Origin: Rhizobiales bacterium TMED168
GTDB taxonomy: Bacteria; Pseudomonadota; Alphaproteobacteria; MED-G09
DNA: 26,000 nt
Reading direction: 5' to 3'
NCBI GenBank assembly: GCA_002170885.2
Contig: NHHR02000003.1
Location: forward strand, 71,000 to 96,999
The notes under the pieces are model-generated. The model was not told the origin of the DNA, made no database searches, and saw nothing but the letters and a program-made list of their open reading frames with translations. Shown one piece after another: positions 8,267 to 16,297 of this stretch. The first letter of the stretch is position 1; the number at the start of each line of letters is the position of its first letter. The position numbers and the translations under genes are program-made.

Positions 8267-9483
8267 GTTTTAATATTGAGGATATTCGTAAAGATTTTCC
8301 TATCTTAAAAAAGAAAGTTTATGATAGAAAATTAGTATATCTTGATAGTGCTGCTAGTGCACAAAAACCTTCCTGCGTAATTGATTCTATGAAAAAATTT
8401 CAGGAAGAAGAATATTCAAATGTTCATAGAGGTATTCATTATCTATCAAATCTTGCGACTGATCAGTATGAACTTTCAAGGGCTAAAGTAAAAAATTTTA
8501 TTAATGCTAATAGCGAAGATGAAATTATTTTTACCATGGGTGCAACTGATGCAATTAACTTAGTTGCTCAATCATTATCTTATGATTTTTTTAAACCAGG
8601 CGATGAAATAATTCTTACTGTTATGGAACATCACTCAAATATAGTTCCTTGGCATTTTTTGAGAGAAAAATATGGAATAAAAATTAAATGGGTAAACTGT
8701 AATAATGATGGAATTATTAGAATTGAGGACTTTGAAAAAGAAATATCAGAGAAAACTAAATTAATTGCAATTACCCAGATGTCTAATGTTTTAGGCTCAG
8801 AAATTCCCTTAAAGAAAATTATAAAAATAGCTCACGAAAAAAATGTAAAAGTCTTAGTTGATGGTTGTCAGGGTATTGCTCATTTAAAAACTGATGTTCA
8901 AGATTTAAATTGCGATTTTTATGTTTTTTCAGGTCATAAATTATATGGACCTACTGGTGTTGGTATTTTATATGGAAAATATGATCTTTTAAAATCTATG
9001 TATCCGTGGAGAGGTGGTGGCGAGATGATAAAAGAAGTTTTTAAAGATAAAGTTACTTACTCTGAGCCACCTGCAAAGTTTGAAGCAGGTACTCCTAATA
9101 TTGTTCAGGCTGTTGGGTTAGGTGCAGCAATTGATTATTTTGTATCTAAAAAAGATCAAGGATTATTTGCCTATGAAGAGGAAATTTCTAAGTATTTTCA
9201 TGATGAAATCAATAAATTACCCAAGGTCAAGGTTTATGGTGAAAAAAATATTAAGAGCCCAATGATTTCTTTTACTGTAGAGGGATCACACCCTCATGAT
9301 ATAGCTACAATTATAGATAAAGAGGGTGTTGCAATTAGAGCTGGCCAACATTGTACTCAACCCTTACTTGATTTTTTTAATGTATCCTCTACCGCAAGGG
9401 CCTCTATTGGAATGTACACTAGTAAGCAAGATATAGATATTTTTATAAATGCTTTAAATAAAGCAATCTCATTTTTTGACTAA
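8263..9483 (+). CDS. sufS: Cysteine desulfurase SufS (group II)
   Basis: This PLP enzyme supplies sulfur to the SUF scaffold. It has 406 residues, the length of E. coli SufS. The PLP lysine is K226 (SGHKLYGPTG) and the catalytic cysteine is C364 (RAGQHCTQPL), the same numbers as in E. coli SufS; H123/H124 lie in the MEHHSN motif over the cofactor. The short active-site loop is typical of group II enzymes, which usually need a sulfur acceptor such as SufE or SufU; neither is encoded in this window. The start overlaps the sufD stop by 4 nt (ATGA), with GGGAG upstream inside sufD. The gene is followed after 27 nt by sufT. Confidence 0.96.
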   Translation: MSFNIEDIRKDFPILKKKVYDRKLVYLDSAASAQKPSCVIDSMKKFQEEEYSNVHRGIHYLSNLATDQYELSRAKVKNFINANSEDEIIFTMGATDAINLVAQSLSYDFFKPGDEIILTVMEHHSNIVPWHFLREKYGIKIKWVNCNNDGIIRIEDFEKEISEKTKLIAITQMSNVLGSEIPLKKIIKIAHEKNVKVLVDGCQGIAHLKTDVQDLNCDFYVFSGHKLYGPTGVGILYGKYDLLKSMYPWRGGGEMIKEVFKDKVTYSEPPAKFEAGTPNIVQAVGLGAAIDYFVSKKDQGLFAYEEEISKYFHDEINKLPKVKVYGEKNIKSPMISFTVEGSHPHDIATIIDKEGVAIRAGQHCTQPLLDFFNVSSTARASIGMYTSKQDIDIFINALNKAISFFD

Positions 9484-9510
9484 ACGAACACAAAGTAATA
9501 AAAGTAATTT

Positions 9511-9867
9511 ATGAATAAAATTGACTCTAAAATAAATGAAAAAGTTAATATTGATAATAACTTGTTGATAAAAAAAGAAGATTTGATTATTGCTCTTAAA
9601 ACAGTTTATGATCCAGAAATTCCTGTTGATATTTATGAATTGGGATTGATTTATAACGTTGATATTGTTGAAACTAATAATGTTGAGGTAAAAATGACAC
9701 TCACAGCCCCTGGTTGCCCTGTTGCGGAAGAAATGCCTGAATGGGTTAAAAATGCTTTAAAATCAGTTGAGGGTGTTGAAAATGTGATCGTTGAAATGGT
9801 TTTTGATCCACCTTGGGATATGAGTTTAATGTCTGAAGAGGCAAGGTTAACTCTAAATATGTACTAA
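9511..9867 (+). CDS. sufT: DUF59 / MIP18-family Fe-S maturation protein SufT
   Basis: A 118-residue protein made of a poorly conserved N-terminal tail (about 20 residues) and a DUF59 domain. The domain shows the DPEIPVDIYELGLIY motif (34-48) and TLTAPGCPVA with the conserved C69. DUF59 proteins (SufT in bacteria, MIP18/CIA2 in eukaryotes) help mature Fe-S proteins, especially under high demand. Its position between sufS and the A-type carrier supports this. No clear Shine-Dalgarno sequence precedes the ATG at 9511, and there is no other in-frame Met before the domain, so the start is a best guess. A single nucleotide separates its stop codon from the next start. Confidence 0.92.
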   Translation: MNKIDSKINEKVNIDNNLLIKKEDLIIALKTVYDPEIPVDIYELGLIYNVDIVETNNVEVKMTLTAPGCPVAEEMPEWVKNALKSVEGVENVIVEMVFDPPWDMSLMSEEARLTLNMY

Positions 9868-9868
9868 A

Positions 9869-10264
9869 ATGAAAAATGTTGATAAAAAATTATTAAGTTT
9901 AACTCCTAATGCAATTAAACGACTTAAGAGTATTTTTGATGTGTCGTCTAATGATATTAAAGGTATCAAGTTGGGTGTTAAAAATGGTGGTTGTGCTGGC
10001 ATGGCTTATACTATGGATTATTTAGATGAATTTAGTGATAATGATGAATGCATAGACATTGAAGGTATTAAACTAGTTATTGACCCTAAGGCAATTTTAT
10101 TTTTATTAGGTACAGAAATGGATTACCAAGAGTCTACTTTGGATTCCGGTTTTATTTTTAACAATCCCAACCAAACTGATGCTTGCGGTTGTGGAGAATC
10201 TGTTACCTTAGTGGAGGCAGATGTACCTGTCGATTTTAACAAAGAGTCATTTACTTCCCAGTAA
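9869..10264 (+). CDS. sufA: A-type iron-sulfur carrier protein (SufA/IscA/HesB family)
   Basis: A-type carriers receive clusters from the scaffold and pass them to target enzymes. The 131 residues carry the three conserved cysteines C42 (NGGCAGMAY), C106 and C108 (ACGCGES). The 64-residue spacing between the first two and the CxC pair matches IscA. It is the last gene of the suf operon. Its final 14 nt overlap the 3' end of the convergent crotonase gene. SufA, IscA and ErpA cannot be told apart by sequence alone; the name SufA follows from operon position. Confidence 0.93.
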   Translation: MKNVDKKLLSLTPNAIKRLKSIFDVSSNDIKGIKLGVKNGGCAGMAYTMDYLDEFSDNDECIDIEGIKLVIDPKAILFLLGTEMDYQESTLDSGFIFNNPNQTDACGCGESVTLVEADVPVDFNKESFTSQ

Positions 10265-11045
10265 ATTTTGCGTCTCTTTTTTCTAGAAAAGCACTTACGC
10301 CTTCTCTAAAATCTTTTGATTGGCCTGCTACAAACTGGAGTTCTCTCTCAAGATTAATCTGTTCCTCATATGAATTATCAAAGCTATCCCAAAAAGCTTT
10401 TCTTATAAGGCCTAATGACATTGGACCTTTCGAAAGCTCATTTGCAAGATTCATTGTTTCGCCAAGCAATTCACTATCCTCGCATAGCCTATTAATAAGA
10501 CCCCACTCGAAAGCTTTTTCAGCGCTTAATCTTTCACCAAGAACTGCTAATTCTTTAGCTCTTGCCATTCCTATAAGCCTCGGTAAAAGCCAAGTTGAAC
10601 CTCCATCTGGCACAAGCCCAATTCTTCTAAACGCTTGCAAAAAGAAAGCAGATTTTCCGGCTAATATCATATCACCCATCAAAGCAAATGACATTCCGAC
10701 ACCTGCAGCAGGTCCATTAACTGCAGTAATCATGGGGATTTTTAAGTTCTTAAGTCTTCTAAGAATAGGGTGATAACCAGTTTCTAATCGATGACCTGCA
10801 TCTTGTCTTCCAGTATTAGATCTATCGGATCCCCCTGAAAGATTTGCTCCAGCACAAAAGCCTCTGCCTTCACCAGTTATTACTAGACATTTAATATTAG
10901 AATTTTTTTCTTCAATTGTATTTAAACAATCCCAAAGACCTTCCAACATCTCATTAGAAACAGCGTTCATAGCATCGGGATCATTAAATTTCATAATACC
11001 AATATCATCTTTTTTTTCTAAAGTTATTTTTTTAAACTCTTCCAT
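10251..11045 (-). CDS. Crotonase-family enoyl-CoA hydratase/isomerase (PaaG-like active site)
   Basis: A 264-residue crotonase-fold protein acting on an acyl-CoA. The oxyanion-hole regions are visible: GRGFCAGANLSG (60-71) and NGPAAGVGMSF (110-120). By my alignment, the two glutamates of classical enoyl-CoA hydratase (E144 and E164 in rat) are replaced by S119 and F139. Instead, D147 in the GLVPDGGSTW motif sits where PaaG and some other isomerases have their catalytic Asp. This suggests an isomerase or a non-classical hydratase rather than a straightforward beta-oxidation hydratase; the substrate cannot be stated. GGAGAAC precedes the ATG, and TATAAT lies upstream. It follows parE on the same strand with a 46-nt gap and overlaps the convergent sufA end by 14 nt. 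Confidence 0.85.
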   Translation of the reverse strand: MEEFKKITLEKKDDIGIMKFNDPDAMNAVSNEMLEGLWDCLNTIEEKNSNIKCLVITGEGRGFCAGANLSGGSDRSNTGRQDAGHRLETGYHPILRRLKNLKIPMITAVNGPAAGVGMSFALMGDMILAGKSAFFLQAFRRIGLVPDGGSTWLLPRLIGMARAKELAVLGERLSAEKAFEWGLINRLCEDSELLGETMNLANELSKGPMSLGLIRKAFWDSFDNSYEEQINLERELQFVAGQSKDFREGVSAFLEKRDAKFTGK

Positions 11046-11063
11046 TTAGTTCTCCAGCGATTA

Positions 11064-11069
11064 ATTATA
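11064..11069 (-). promoter_or_regulatory. Possible -10 element for the crotonase gene
   Basis: A perfect TATAAT on the minus strand lies 18 bp before the start codon, in the gap after parE. No matching -35 hexamer is seen at 17 bp. It could permit transcription of the crotonase gene separately from parE, or be chance in AT-rich DNA. Confidence 0.3.
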
Positions 11070-11091
11070 CTAATAATAATGGTACATTTTT

Positions 11092-13032
11092 TTAAAAATT
11101 AAAATCATTATTTAGATTAGCTTTTTCTCTTATAAATTCAAATCTTAATTCTGGTTTATTTCCCATTAAATTAGAAATAGTTTTTTGAGTAATATTTTTT
11201 TTATCCTCAGGTATCATTACTCTAAGTAACGTTCTGTTGCCAGGTATCATAGTTGTTTCTTTTAATTGTGAAGGCATCATTTCACCTAACCCTTTAAAGC
11301 GATTAATTTCAATTTTATTAGACCTGTTAAAGTTTTTATCAATTATCACTTCTCTATGTTCATCATCTCTTGCGTATAAAATTTTTCCACTTTGAGAGAT
11401 TTTATAAAGAGGAGGTACAGCAATAAATAATTTTCCATCCTGAATTATTTGAGGGATTTCCTCATGAAAAAAAGTAATTAATAAGGAAGCTATATGTGCA
11501 CCATCAACATCAGCATCTGTCATAATGATAATTTTTTCATATCTAAGATCAATTTCTTTGTATGAATCTCTTAATCCGCAACCGAGAGCTAGAGCTAAAT
11601 CTGCTATTTGTTGATTTTCATTTATTTTTGATTGATTTGAGTTTGCAACATTCAAAATTTTTCCTCTCAAGGGCAATATTGCCTGAAACCTTCTATCCCT
11701 TGCTTGTTTTGCTGAACCTCCTGCACTATCGCCTTCAACAATAAATAACTCTGTACCATCTTTAGAGGATTGAGAACAATCAGATAATTTTCCTGGAAGT
11801 CTAATTTTTCTAATAGCCGTTTTTCTAGATGTTTCTTTTTCTTTTTTTCTTCTAATTCTTTCTTCAGTAAAGCTTACAATCCAATCTAATAATTTTTCAG
11901 CTTGCTGAGGAGCATTTGATAACCAGTTTTCAAATTTATCCTTTATAATATTTTCGATAAATTTTTGAGCAGAAGTATTAGATAATTTGTCTTTTGTTTG
12001 ACCTTGAAATTTTGGATCTGGAATAAAAAGTGAAATTACAGAAACCATTGATTTAGAGAGATCTTCAGAATTAATTAATAATCCTTTTTTATTACCAATT
12101 CTCTCACAATGAGATTTTATTGCTTTTAGCATTCCATTTTTCAGTCCTGATTCATGGGTACCTCCTTCAGGGGTTGGAACAGTATTACAAAAGGATTTTA
12201 AAAAACCATCTGAGCTCATCGCCCAGTTAACTGCCCATTCAAATGATTTATTGTTATTATCCTTTTCTTTCTTCCCGGAAAAGAATTCACTATTAACAAA
12301 TGATGAGTTTCCAACTTCATTTACTAGATAATCCTCAAGCCCATTTGAAAAATTAAAAATTTCTTTGTTTGGTAGATTGTTTGAAGAAGAAAGAGTTTCA
12401 TCACATAACCATATAAGCTCTATTCCAGCAAATAAGTATGCCTTTGATTTACAAAATTCGTAAAGCTTATTAATATTAAATTTTATATTTTTATCAAAGA
12501 TACTTTCATCAGGTTTAAAGCTAACTTTTGTACCCCTTTTATTTGTCTTTTTATCTAATTTGATTAATTCACCTTGAGGTATTCCTTTTTTAAAGCTCTG
12601 TAAGTAAACATTTTTATCTCTATAAACTTCTATATCTAAAAATTCAGATAAAGCGTTAACAACACTTATACCAACACCATGGAGACCTCCCGACGTTTGG
12701 TAAACTTTATTATTAAATTTTCCACCAGCGTGAAGTGTTGTTAGGATTACCTCTAGAGCTGACTTATTTTTAAATTTTGGATGTTTATCAATTGGAATAC
12801 CTCTTCCATTATCTGATATAATAATCGTATTATCTTTATTAATCTCTACGATTATTTTATTGGCATATCCAGCAACTGCTTCATCCATTGAATTATCAAT
12901 TACTTCAGAAAATAGATGATGCATTCCATTTTTATCAGTTCCACCAATATACATTCCAGGACGTTTCCTAACAGGCTCTAAACCCTCAAGAACCTCAATA
13001 TCAGAAGCATCGTATGATTGTTCTTTTGACAA
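11092..13032 (-). CDS. parE: DNA topoisomerase IV subunit B
   Basis: ParE is the ATPase subunit of topoisomerase IV, which unlinks daughter chromosomes together with ParC (not in this window). The GHKL ATPase domain shows E43 and N47 (SEVIDNSMDE), D74 (DNGRGIP) and the glycine loop GGLHGVG near 115-121. The transducer domain carries a QTK-loop (GQTKDK). The TOPRIM domain has E433 (EGDSAGG) and D506, D508, D510 (DADVDGAH). At 646 residues it lacks the insert that makes proteobacterial GyrB about 800 long, and its opening (DIEVLEGLEPVRKRPGMYIGG) is ParE-like. The start codon is TTG at 13032, preceded by AAAGGA at proper spacing; no ATG start fits. Confidence 0.93.
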   Translation of the reverse strand: MSKEQSYDASDIEVLEGLEPVRKRPGMYIGGTDKNGMHHLFSEVIDNSMDEAVAGYANKIIVEINKDNTIIISDNGRGIPIDKHPKFKNKSALEVILTTLHAGGKFNNKVYQTSGGLHGVGISVVNALSEFLDIEVYRDKNVYLQSFKKGIPQGELIKLDKKTNKRGTKVSFKPDESIFDKNIKFNINKLYEFCKSKAYLFAGIELIWLCDETLSSSNNLPNKEIFNFSNGLEDYLVNEVGNSSFVNSEFFSGKKEKDNNNKSFEWAVNWAMSSDGFLKSFCNTVPTPEGGTHESGLKNGMLKAIKSHCERIGNKKGLLINSEDLSKSMVSVISLFIPDPKFQGQTKDKLSNTSAQKFIENIIKDKFENWLSNAPQQAEKLLDWIVSFTEERIRRKKEKETSRKTAIRKIRLPGKLSDCSQSSKDGTELFIVEGDSAGGSAKQARDRRFQAILPLRGKILNVANSNQSKINENQQIADLALALGCGLRDSYKEIDLRYEKIIIMTDADVDGAHIASLLITFFHEEIPQIIQDGKLFIAVPPLYKISQSGKILYARDDEHREVIIDKNFNRSNKIEINRFKGLGEMMPSQLKETTMIPGNRTLLRVMIPEDKKNITQKTISNLMGNKPELRFEFIREKANLNNDFNF

Positions 13033-13070
13033 AATTTATCCTTTAAAAAAGAATATAAAAAAAACAAATC

Positions 13071-13086
13071 TTTATACGATTCGTAT
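13071..13086 (-). promoter_or_regulatory. Possible parE promoter -10 overlapping a small inverted repeat
   Basis: On the minus strand, TATAAA (13071-13076) lies about 40 bp upstream of the parE start codon. It overlaps an inverted repeat ATACG-AAT-CGTAT (13074-13086) that could be an operator. No convincing -35 box is seen. Confidence 0.3.
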
Positions 13087-13096
13087 GAATAGTAAA

Positions 13097-13125
13097 AAAA
13101 ATAGCCTTCTAAGAAGGCTATTTTT
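13097..13125 (-). terminator. Rho-independent terminator after glnII
   Basis: A perfect 13-bp stem (13097-13109 with 13113-13125) closes on a 3-nt loop, with a GCCTTC/GAAGGC core. On the minus strand it is followed by a continuous U-tract. It sits 23-51 nt past the glutamine synthetase stop codon and separates that gene from parE. The A/T symmetry would also allow function on the plus strand. Confidence 0.9.
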
Positions 13126-13147
13126 AAATTCATTCTTTATATGATAA

Positions 13148-14119
13148 TTAGCTTAGTGTGCTAATAATATGATATATTATTTTATATGGATCAGCGTTAG
13201 ATGCTGGTCTTCTATCTTCTAAATATCCGTTCCAATCATGTTCTACTGTATAAATTGGTATGCGAATACTTGCACCTCTATCACTAACCCCATAAGAGAA
13301 TTCTGAAATTTTCTGTGTTTCATGAAGACCAGTTAATCTCTTATCGTTATCAGATCCATAGTTGTTTATGGCATCTTCATGAACCTTACCAAGTTTTTCA
13401 CACATAGACTTAAAAAGTTCCTCTGAACCACTTTCTCTCATTTCTTTATTTGAAAAATTTGTATGCATTCCGGAACCATTCCAATCACCAGATTGAGGCT
13501 TTGGGTGAATGTTTACAGAAACATCAAAATCTTCGGCAACTTTGTGAAGCAGGTAACGACTCATCCATAAGTCATCTCCAGCTTTTACACCCTTACCTAG
13601 GCATTGATACTCCCACTGACCAAGCGCAACTTCAGCATTTGTACCTGTAAGCTCAATACCAGCCTCAAGACATGCCTCTAAATGAGCTTCGGAAATTTCT
13701 CTTCCCTTAACATTTGCTGCACCAACACCACAGTAGTATTCCCCTTGGGGCTTAGAAGGTATTCCTTCTTCCCATCCAAGAATAGTTCCATCAGGGTTAG
13801 TTAAAAAATATTCCTGCTCAAAACCAAACCACCACTCATCAGCAGCAACTTCAGCGGCCGCAGCTCTCGAATTAGATGGATGTGTCTCATGATCACCAGT
13901 TTGAACTTGACACATTACAAGTGTGTCACCAAAAAGAGGGTTATCATATTCTTGAACTGGCAAAAGAAGGCAATCAGAACTACCGCCTTCAGCTTGAAGA
14001 GTCGATGATCCGTCAAACGACCAATCTGGAGGACTTGTTTCACTTGTTACTTTCACTTTGCTTCTCAAGAATGGCTCTGGTTTATAACCATCCAACCAAA
14101 TGTATTCATATTTTGTCAT
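13148..14119 (-). CDS. glnII: Glutamine synthetase, type II (eukaryote-like GSII)
   Basis: The enzyme makes glutamine from glutamate, ammonia and ATP. The 323 residues match GSII, the short type found in eukaryotes, rhizobia and actinomycetes, and not the roughly 470-residue GSI usual in bacteria. Landmarks are YIWLDGY (6-12), the FDGSSTLQAEG loop (35-45), metal ligands around E101 and E103 (FGFEQEYF), GTNAEVALGQWEYQ (159-172), the NGSGMHTN ATP/glutamate motif (214-221), DRGASIRIP (280-288) and EDRRPASNADPY (301-312). GSII lacks the adenylylation site of GSI, so control must be transcriptional or by small molecules. The gene lies 147 bp downstream of glnB on the same strand. It looks richer in G+C and in common codons than its neighbours, which may reflect high expression or transfer. 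Confidence 0.95.
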   Translation of the reverse strand: MTKYEYIWLDGYKPEPFLRSKVKVTSETSPPDWSFDGSSTLQAEGGSSDCLLLPVQEYDNPLFGDTLVMCQVQTGDHETHPSNSRAAAAEVAADEWWFGFEQEYFLTNPDGTILGWEEGIPSKPQGEYYCGVGAANVKGREISEAHLEACLEAGIELTGTNAEVALGQWEYQCLGKGVKAGDDLWMSRYLLHKVAEDFDVSVNIHPKPQSGDWNGSGMHTNFSNKEMRESGSEELFKSMCEKLGKVHEDAINNYGSDNDKRLTGLHETQKISEFSYGVSDRGASIRIPIYTVEHDWNGYLEDRRPASNADPYKIIYHIISTLS

Positions 14120-14243
14120 CTTAGATCTTCTCCTTCAATTGTTTAAAATTAAAAAACTATTAAAACTATAATTTAAAAAAAATACTAGTCTTAAATACCT
14201 ATAAATATTATTTATTAATTAAAAAAACATATGTTACACACTA

Positions 14244-14258
14244 GCAATTTACACACCT
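14244..14258 (-). promoter_or_regulatory. Weak sigma-54-like element upstream of glnII
   Basis: On the minus strand, AGGTGTGTAAATTGC keeps GG and GC at the required 10-bp separation and the TTGC half, but the GG half departs from TGGCAC at four positions. It would give glnII a leader of about 110 nt. Tentative. Confidence 0.25.
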
Positions 14259-14266
14259 AATATTAA

Positions 14267-14605
<339 letters not shown>

Positions 14606-14628
14606 TTACCTCTCCATTGTTATTTTAA

Positions 14629-14643
14629 GCAAAAATTATGCCA
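14629..14643 (-). promoter_or_regulatory. Sigma-54-like (-24/-12) promoter of glnB
   Basis: On the minus strand the sequence TGGCATAATTTTTGC matches the RpoN consensus TGGCAC-N5-TTGC at every fixed position except one, with correct GG-to-GC spacing. Transcription would start near 14618, about 13 nt before the glnB start codon, leaving room for the GGAGAGG ribosome site. I see no clear NtrC-binding palindrome in the 120 bp upstream. Confidence 0.6.
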
Positions 14644-14764
14644 TATTTTAGGAATTAAAATTTTATTTTAATAATATTTCTTTAAATTTAAATATTTTTA
14701 AATAAGTATTTTATTAAGTTAAGCTAATATATATAAAATACAAATATTTTAGAGGAAAGAATTT

Positions 14765-16297
14765 ATGATTAATCCAAAAACTCCTGTTTTAGTTGGTTCT
14801 GGTCAAGTAACCCAAAAGATAGAAAATTTTGAGGATGCTAAAAATCCTATTGACTTAATGAGAGACTCTTCAGTCTTGGCGATTAATGATACTGAAATTG
14901 AGGATTTAGCAGACCATATTGATAGCGTTGCAACTGTAAGATTTATTTTTGATTCCGGTGCTGGTCTTCGACCTCCTTTTTCAATTTATAGTAATCCACC
15001 AAAATCGCTTGCAGATAGATTGAATATTAAGGGTGCAAAAACTTTTTACGGTCCAACAGGTGGAAATACTCCTCAGTTTTTACTGAATATTTTAGCAGAG
15101 AAAATTAGCAAAGGTGAATGTGATATAGCTTTGTTATCTGGATCTGAATGCTTTTCGTCTATGAAAAAAGCATCAAGAGTAAGAAAAAAAACTGGTTGGG
15201 GTGAAGATGCTGGCGGTAAAAGAATTGATCTAGGGTATGAAAGACCTGGAGGAACTGATAATGAAATGAAGCATGGTATTGCTTTTCCTGTGAACGTTTA
15301 TCCACTTTTTGAGACCGCTATAAGAGGTAGGATGGGAAATTCCATAGAGAGGCATCAAAAATATCTTGGTGAACTATTTGCGCCTTTTACTAAAATTGCA
15401 AAAGCACACCCAAATGCTTGGTTTCCAATAGAGAGATCAGCAAGTGAAATTTCTACTGTAACTGAAAATAATAGATATATTGGTTATCCTTACACAAAGT
15501 TTATGAATGCTATAATGGAGGTTGATCAAGCTGCATCTCTCATAATGATGAGTGAGGAAAAAGCTAATTTTTTTTCTATTCCTAGAGAAAAGAGAATCTA
15601 TTTGCATGGATGTGCTGATATAAATGAAGTTTGGAATGTTACTGAAAGACCTGAGTTACATTCTTCTAAGGCTATAAGACTTATGGGAGAGAGAGCTTTC
15701 TCTATGTCTGGATGGAATATTGATGATATTAAATTTTTTGATTTATACTCTTGTTTTCCAAGTATGGTTGAGCTTGGGAGAGAGGCATTAGGTATAGGTC
15801 AAAATGATAAAAGGGATTTAACTGTAACTGGGGGTCTACCTTATTTTGGTGGCGCGGGAAATAATTATGTTACCCATTCAATAGCAACTTTGATGAATAA
15901 GCTTCGTGAAGATCCTGGATCAAAAGGTCTTTGCACCTCTAATGGATGGTTTGCAACAAAGCACGGAATAGGTCTGTATTCAAATGAGCCATTTGAAGGA
16001 GAATGGAACAGAGAGGATCCAGAAGTTTATCAAAAGGATATTGATAATATTTCAAAACCAATTGTTAATGAAAGCCCAACTGGAGATGCTAAGATTGAAA
16101 CTTATACTGTTGCTAATGGAAGAGAAGGTCCAGAATTAGGTATAGTTATAGGAAGACTCAATGAAAATAATGAGAGATTTATAGCAACAACTAAAAATGA
16201 TAGTGATCTTAGTAAATTAATTAGTGATGAATGCATTAACAGAGACTGTACTGTAAAACAAGTTGAGAGTGGTTATAGTATAGTTAGCGTAAATTAA
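14765..16297 (+). CDS. Thiolase-like protein (TLP1 / acetyl-CoA acetyltransferase-like) without nucleophilic Cys
   Basis: The 510-residue protein has a thiolase fold signature: VLVGSGQVTQ at the start, an ISKGECDIALLSGSE stretch (114-128) matching the thiolase AIxxGExDxxxxGGxE strand, a DLYSCFPS motif (326-333) where thiolases have an HDAF/NEAF motif, and a late NGWFATKHGIG segment. By gap-free alignment the acylated cysteine position falls at G100 in PTGGNTPQ, so the usual nucleophile is absent. The C-terminal 90 or so residues extend beyond the thiolase core, as in thiolase-like protein type 1, where an extra C-terminal domain occurs. It may bind or process an acyl-CoA, but thiolysis is doubtful. 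AGAGGA precedes the ATG. The stop overlaps the histidine phosphatase start by 1 nt. Confidence 0.8.
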   Translation: MINPKTPVLVGSGQVTQKIENFEDAKNPIDLMRDSSVLAINDTEIEDLADHIDSVATVRFIFDSGAGLRPPFSIYSNPPKSLADRLNIKGAKTFYGPTGGNTPQFLLNILAEKISKGECDIALLSGSECFSSMKKASRVRKKTGWGEDAGGKRIDLGYERPGGTDNEMKHGIAFPVNVYPLFETAIRGRMGNSIERHQKYLGELFAPFTKIAKAHPNAWFPIERSASEISTVTENNRYIGYPYTKFMNAIMEVDQAASLIMMSEEKANFFSIPREKRIYLHGCADINEVWNVTERPELHSSKAIRLMGERAFSMSGWNIDDIKFFDLYSCFPSMVELGREALGIGQNDKRDLTVTGGLPYFGGAGNNYVTHSIATLMNKLREDPGSKGLCTSNGWFATKHGIGLYSNEPFEGEWNREDPEVYQKDIDNISKPIVNESPTGDAKIETYTVANGREGPELGIVIGRLNENNERFIATTKNDSDLSKLISDECINRDCTVKQVESGYSIVSVN

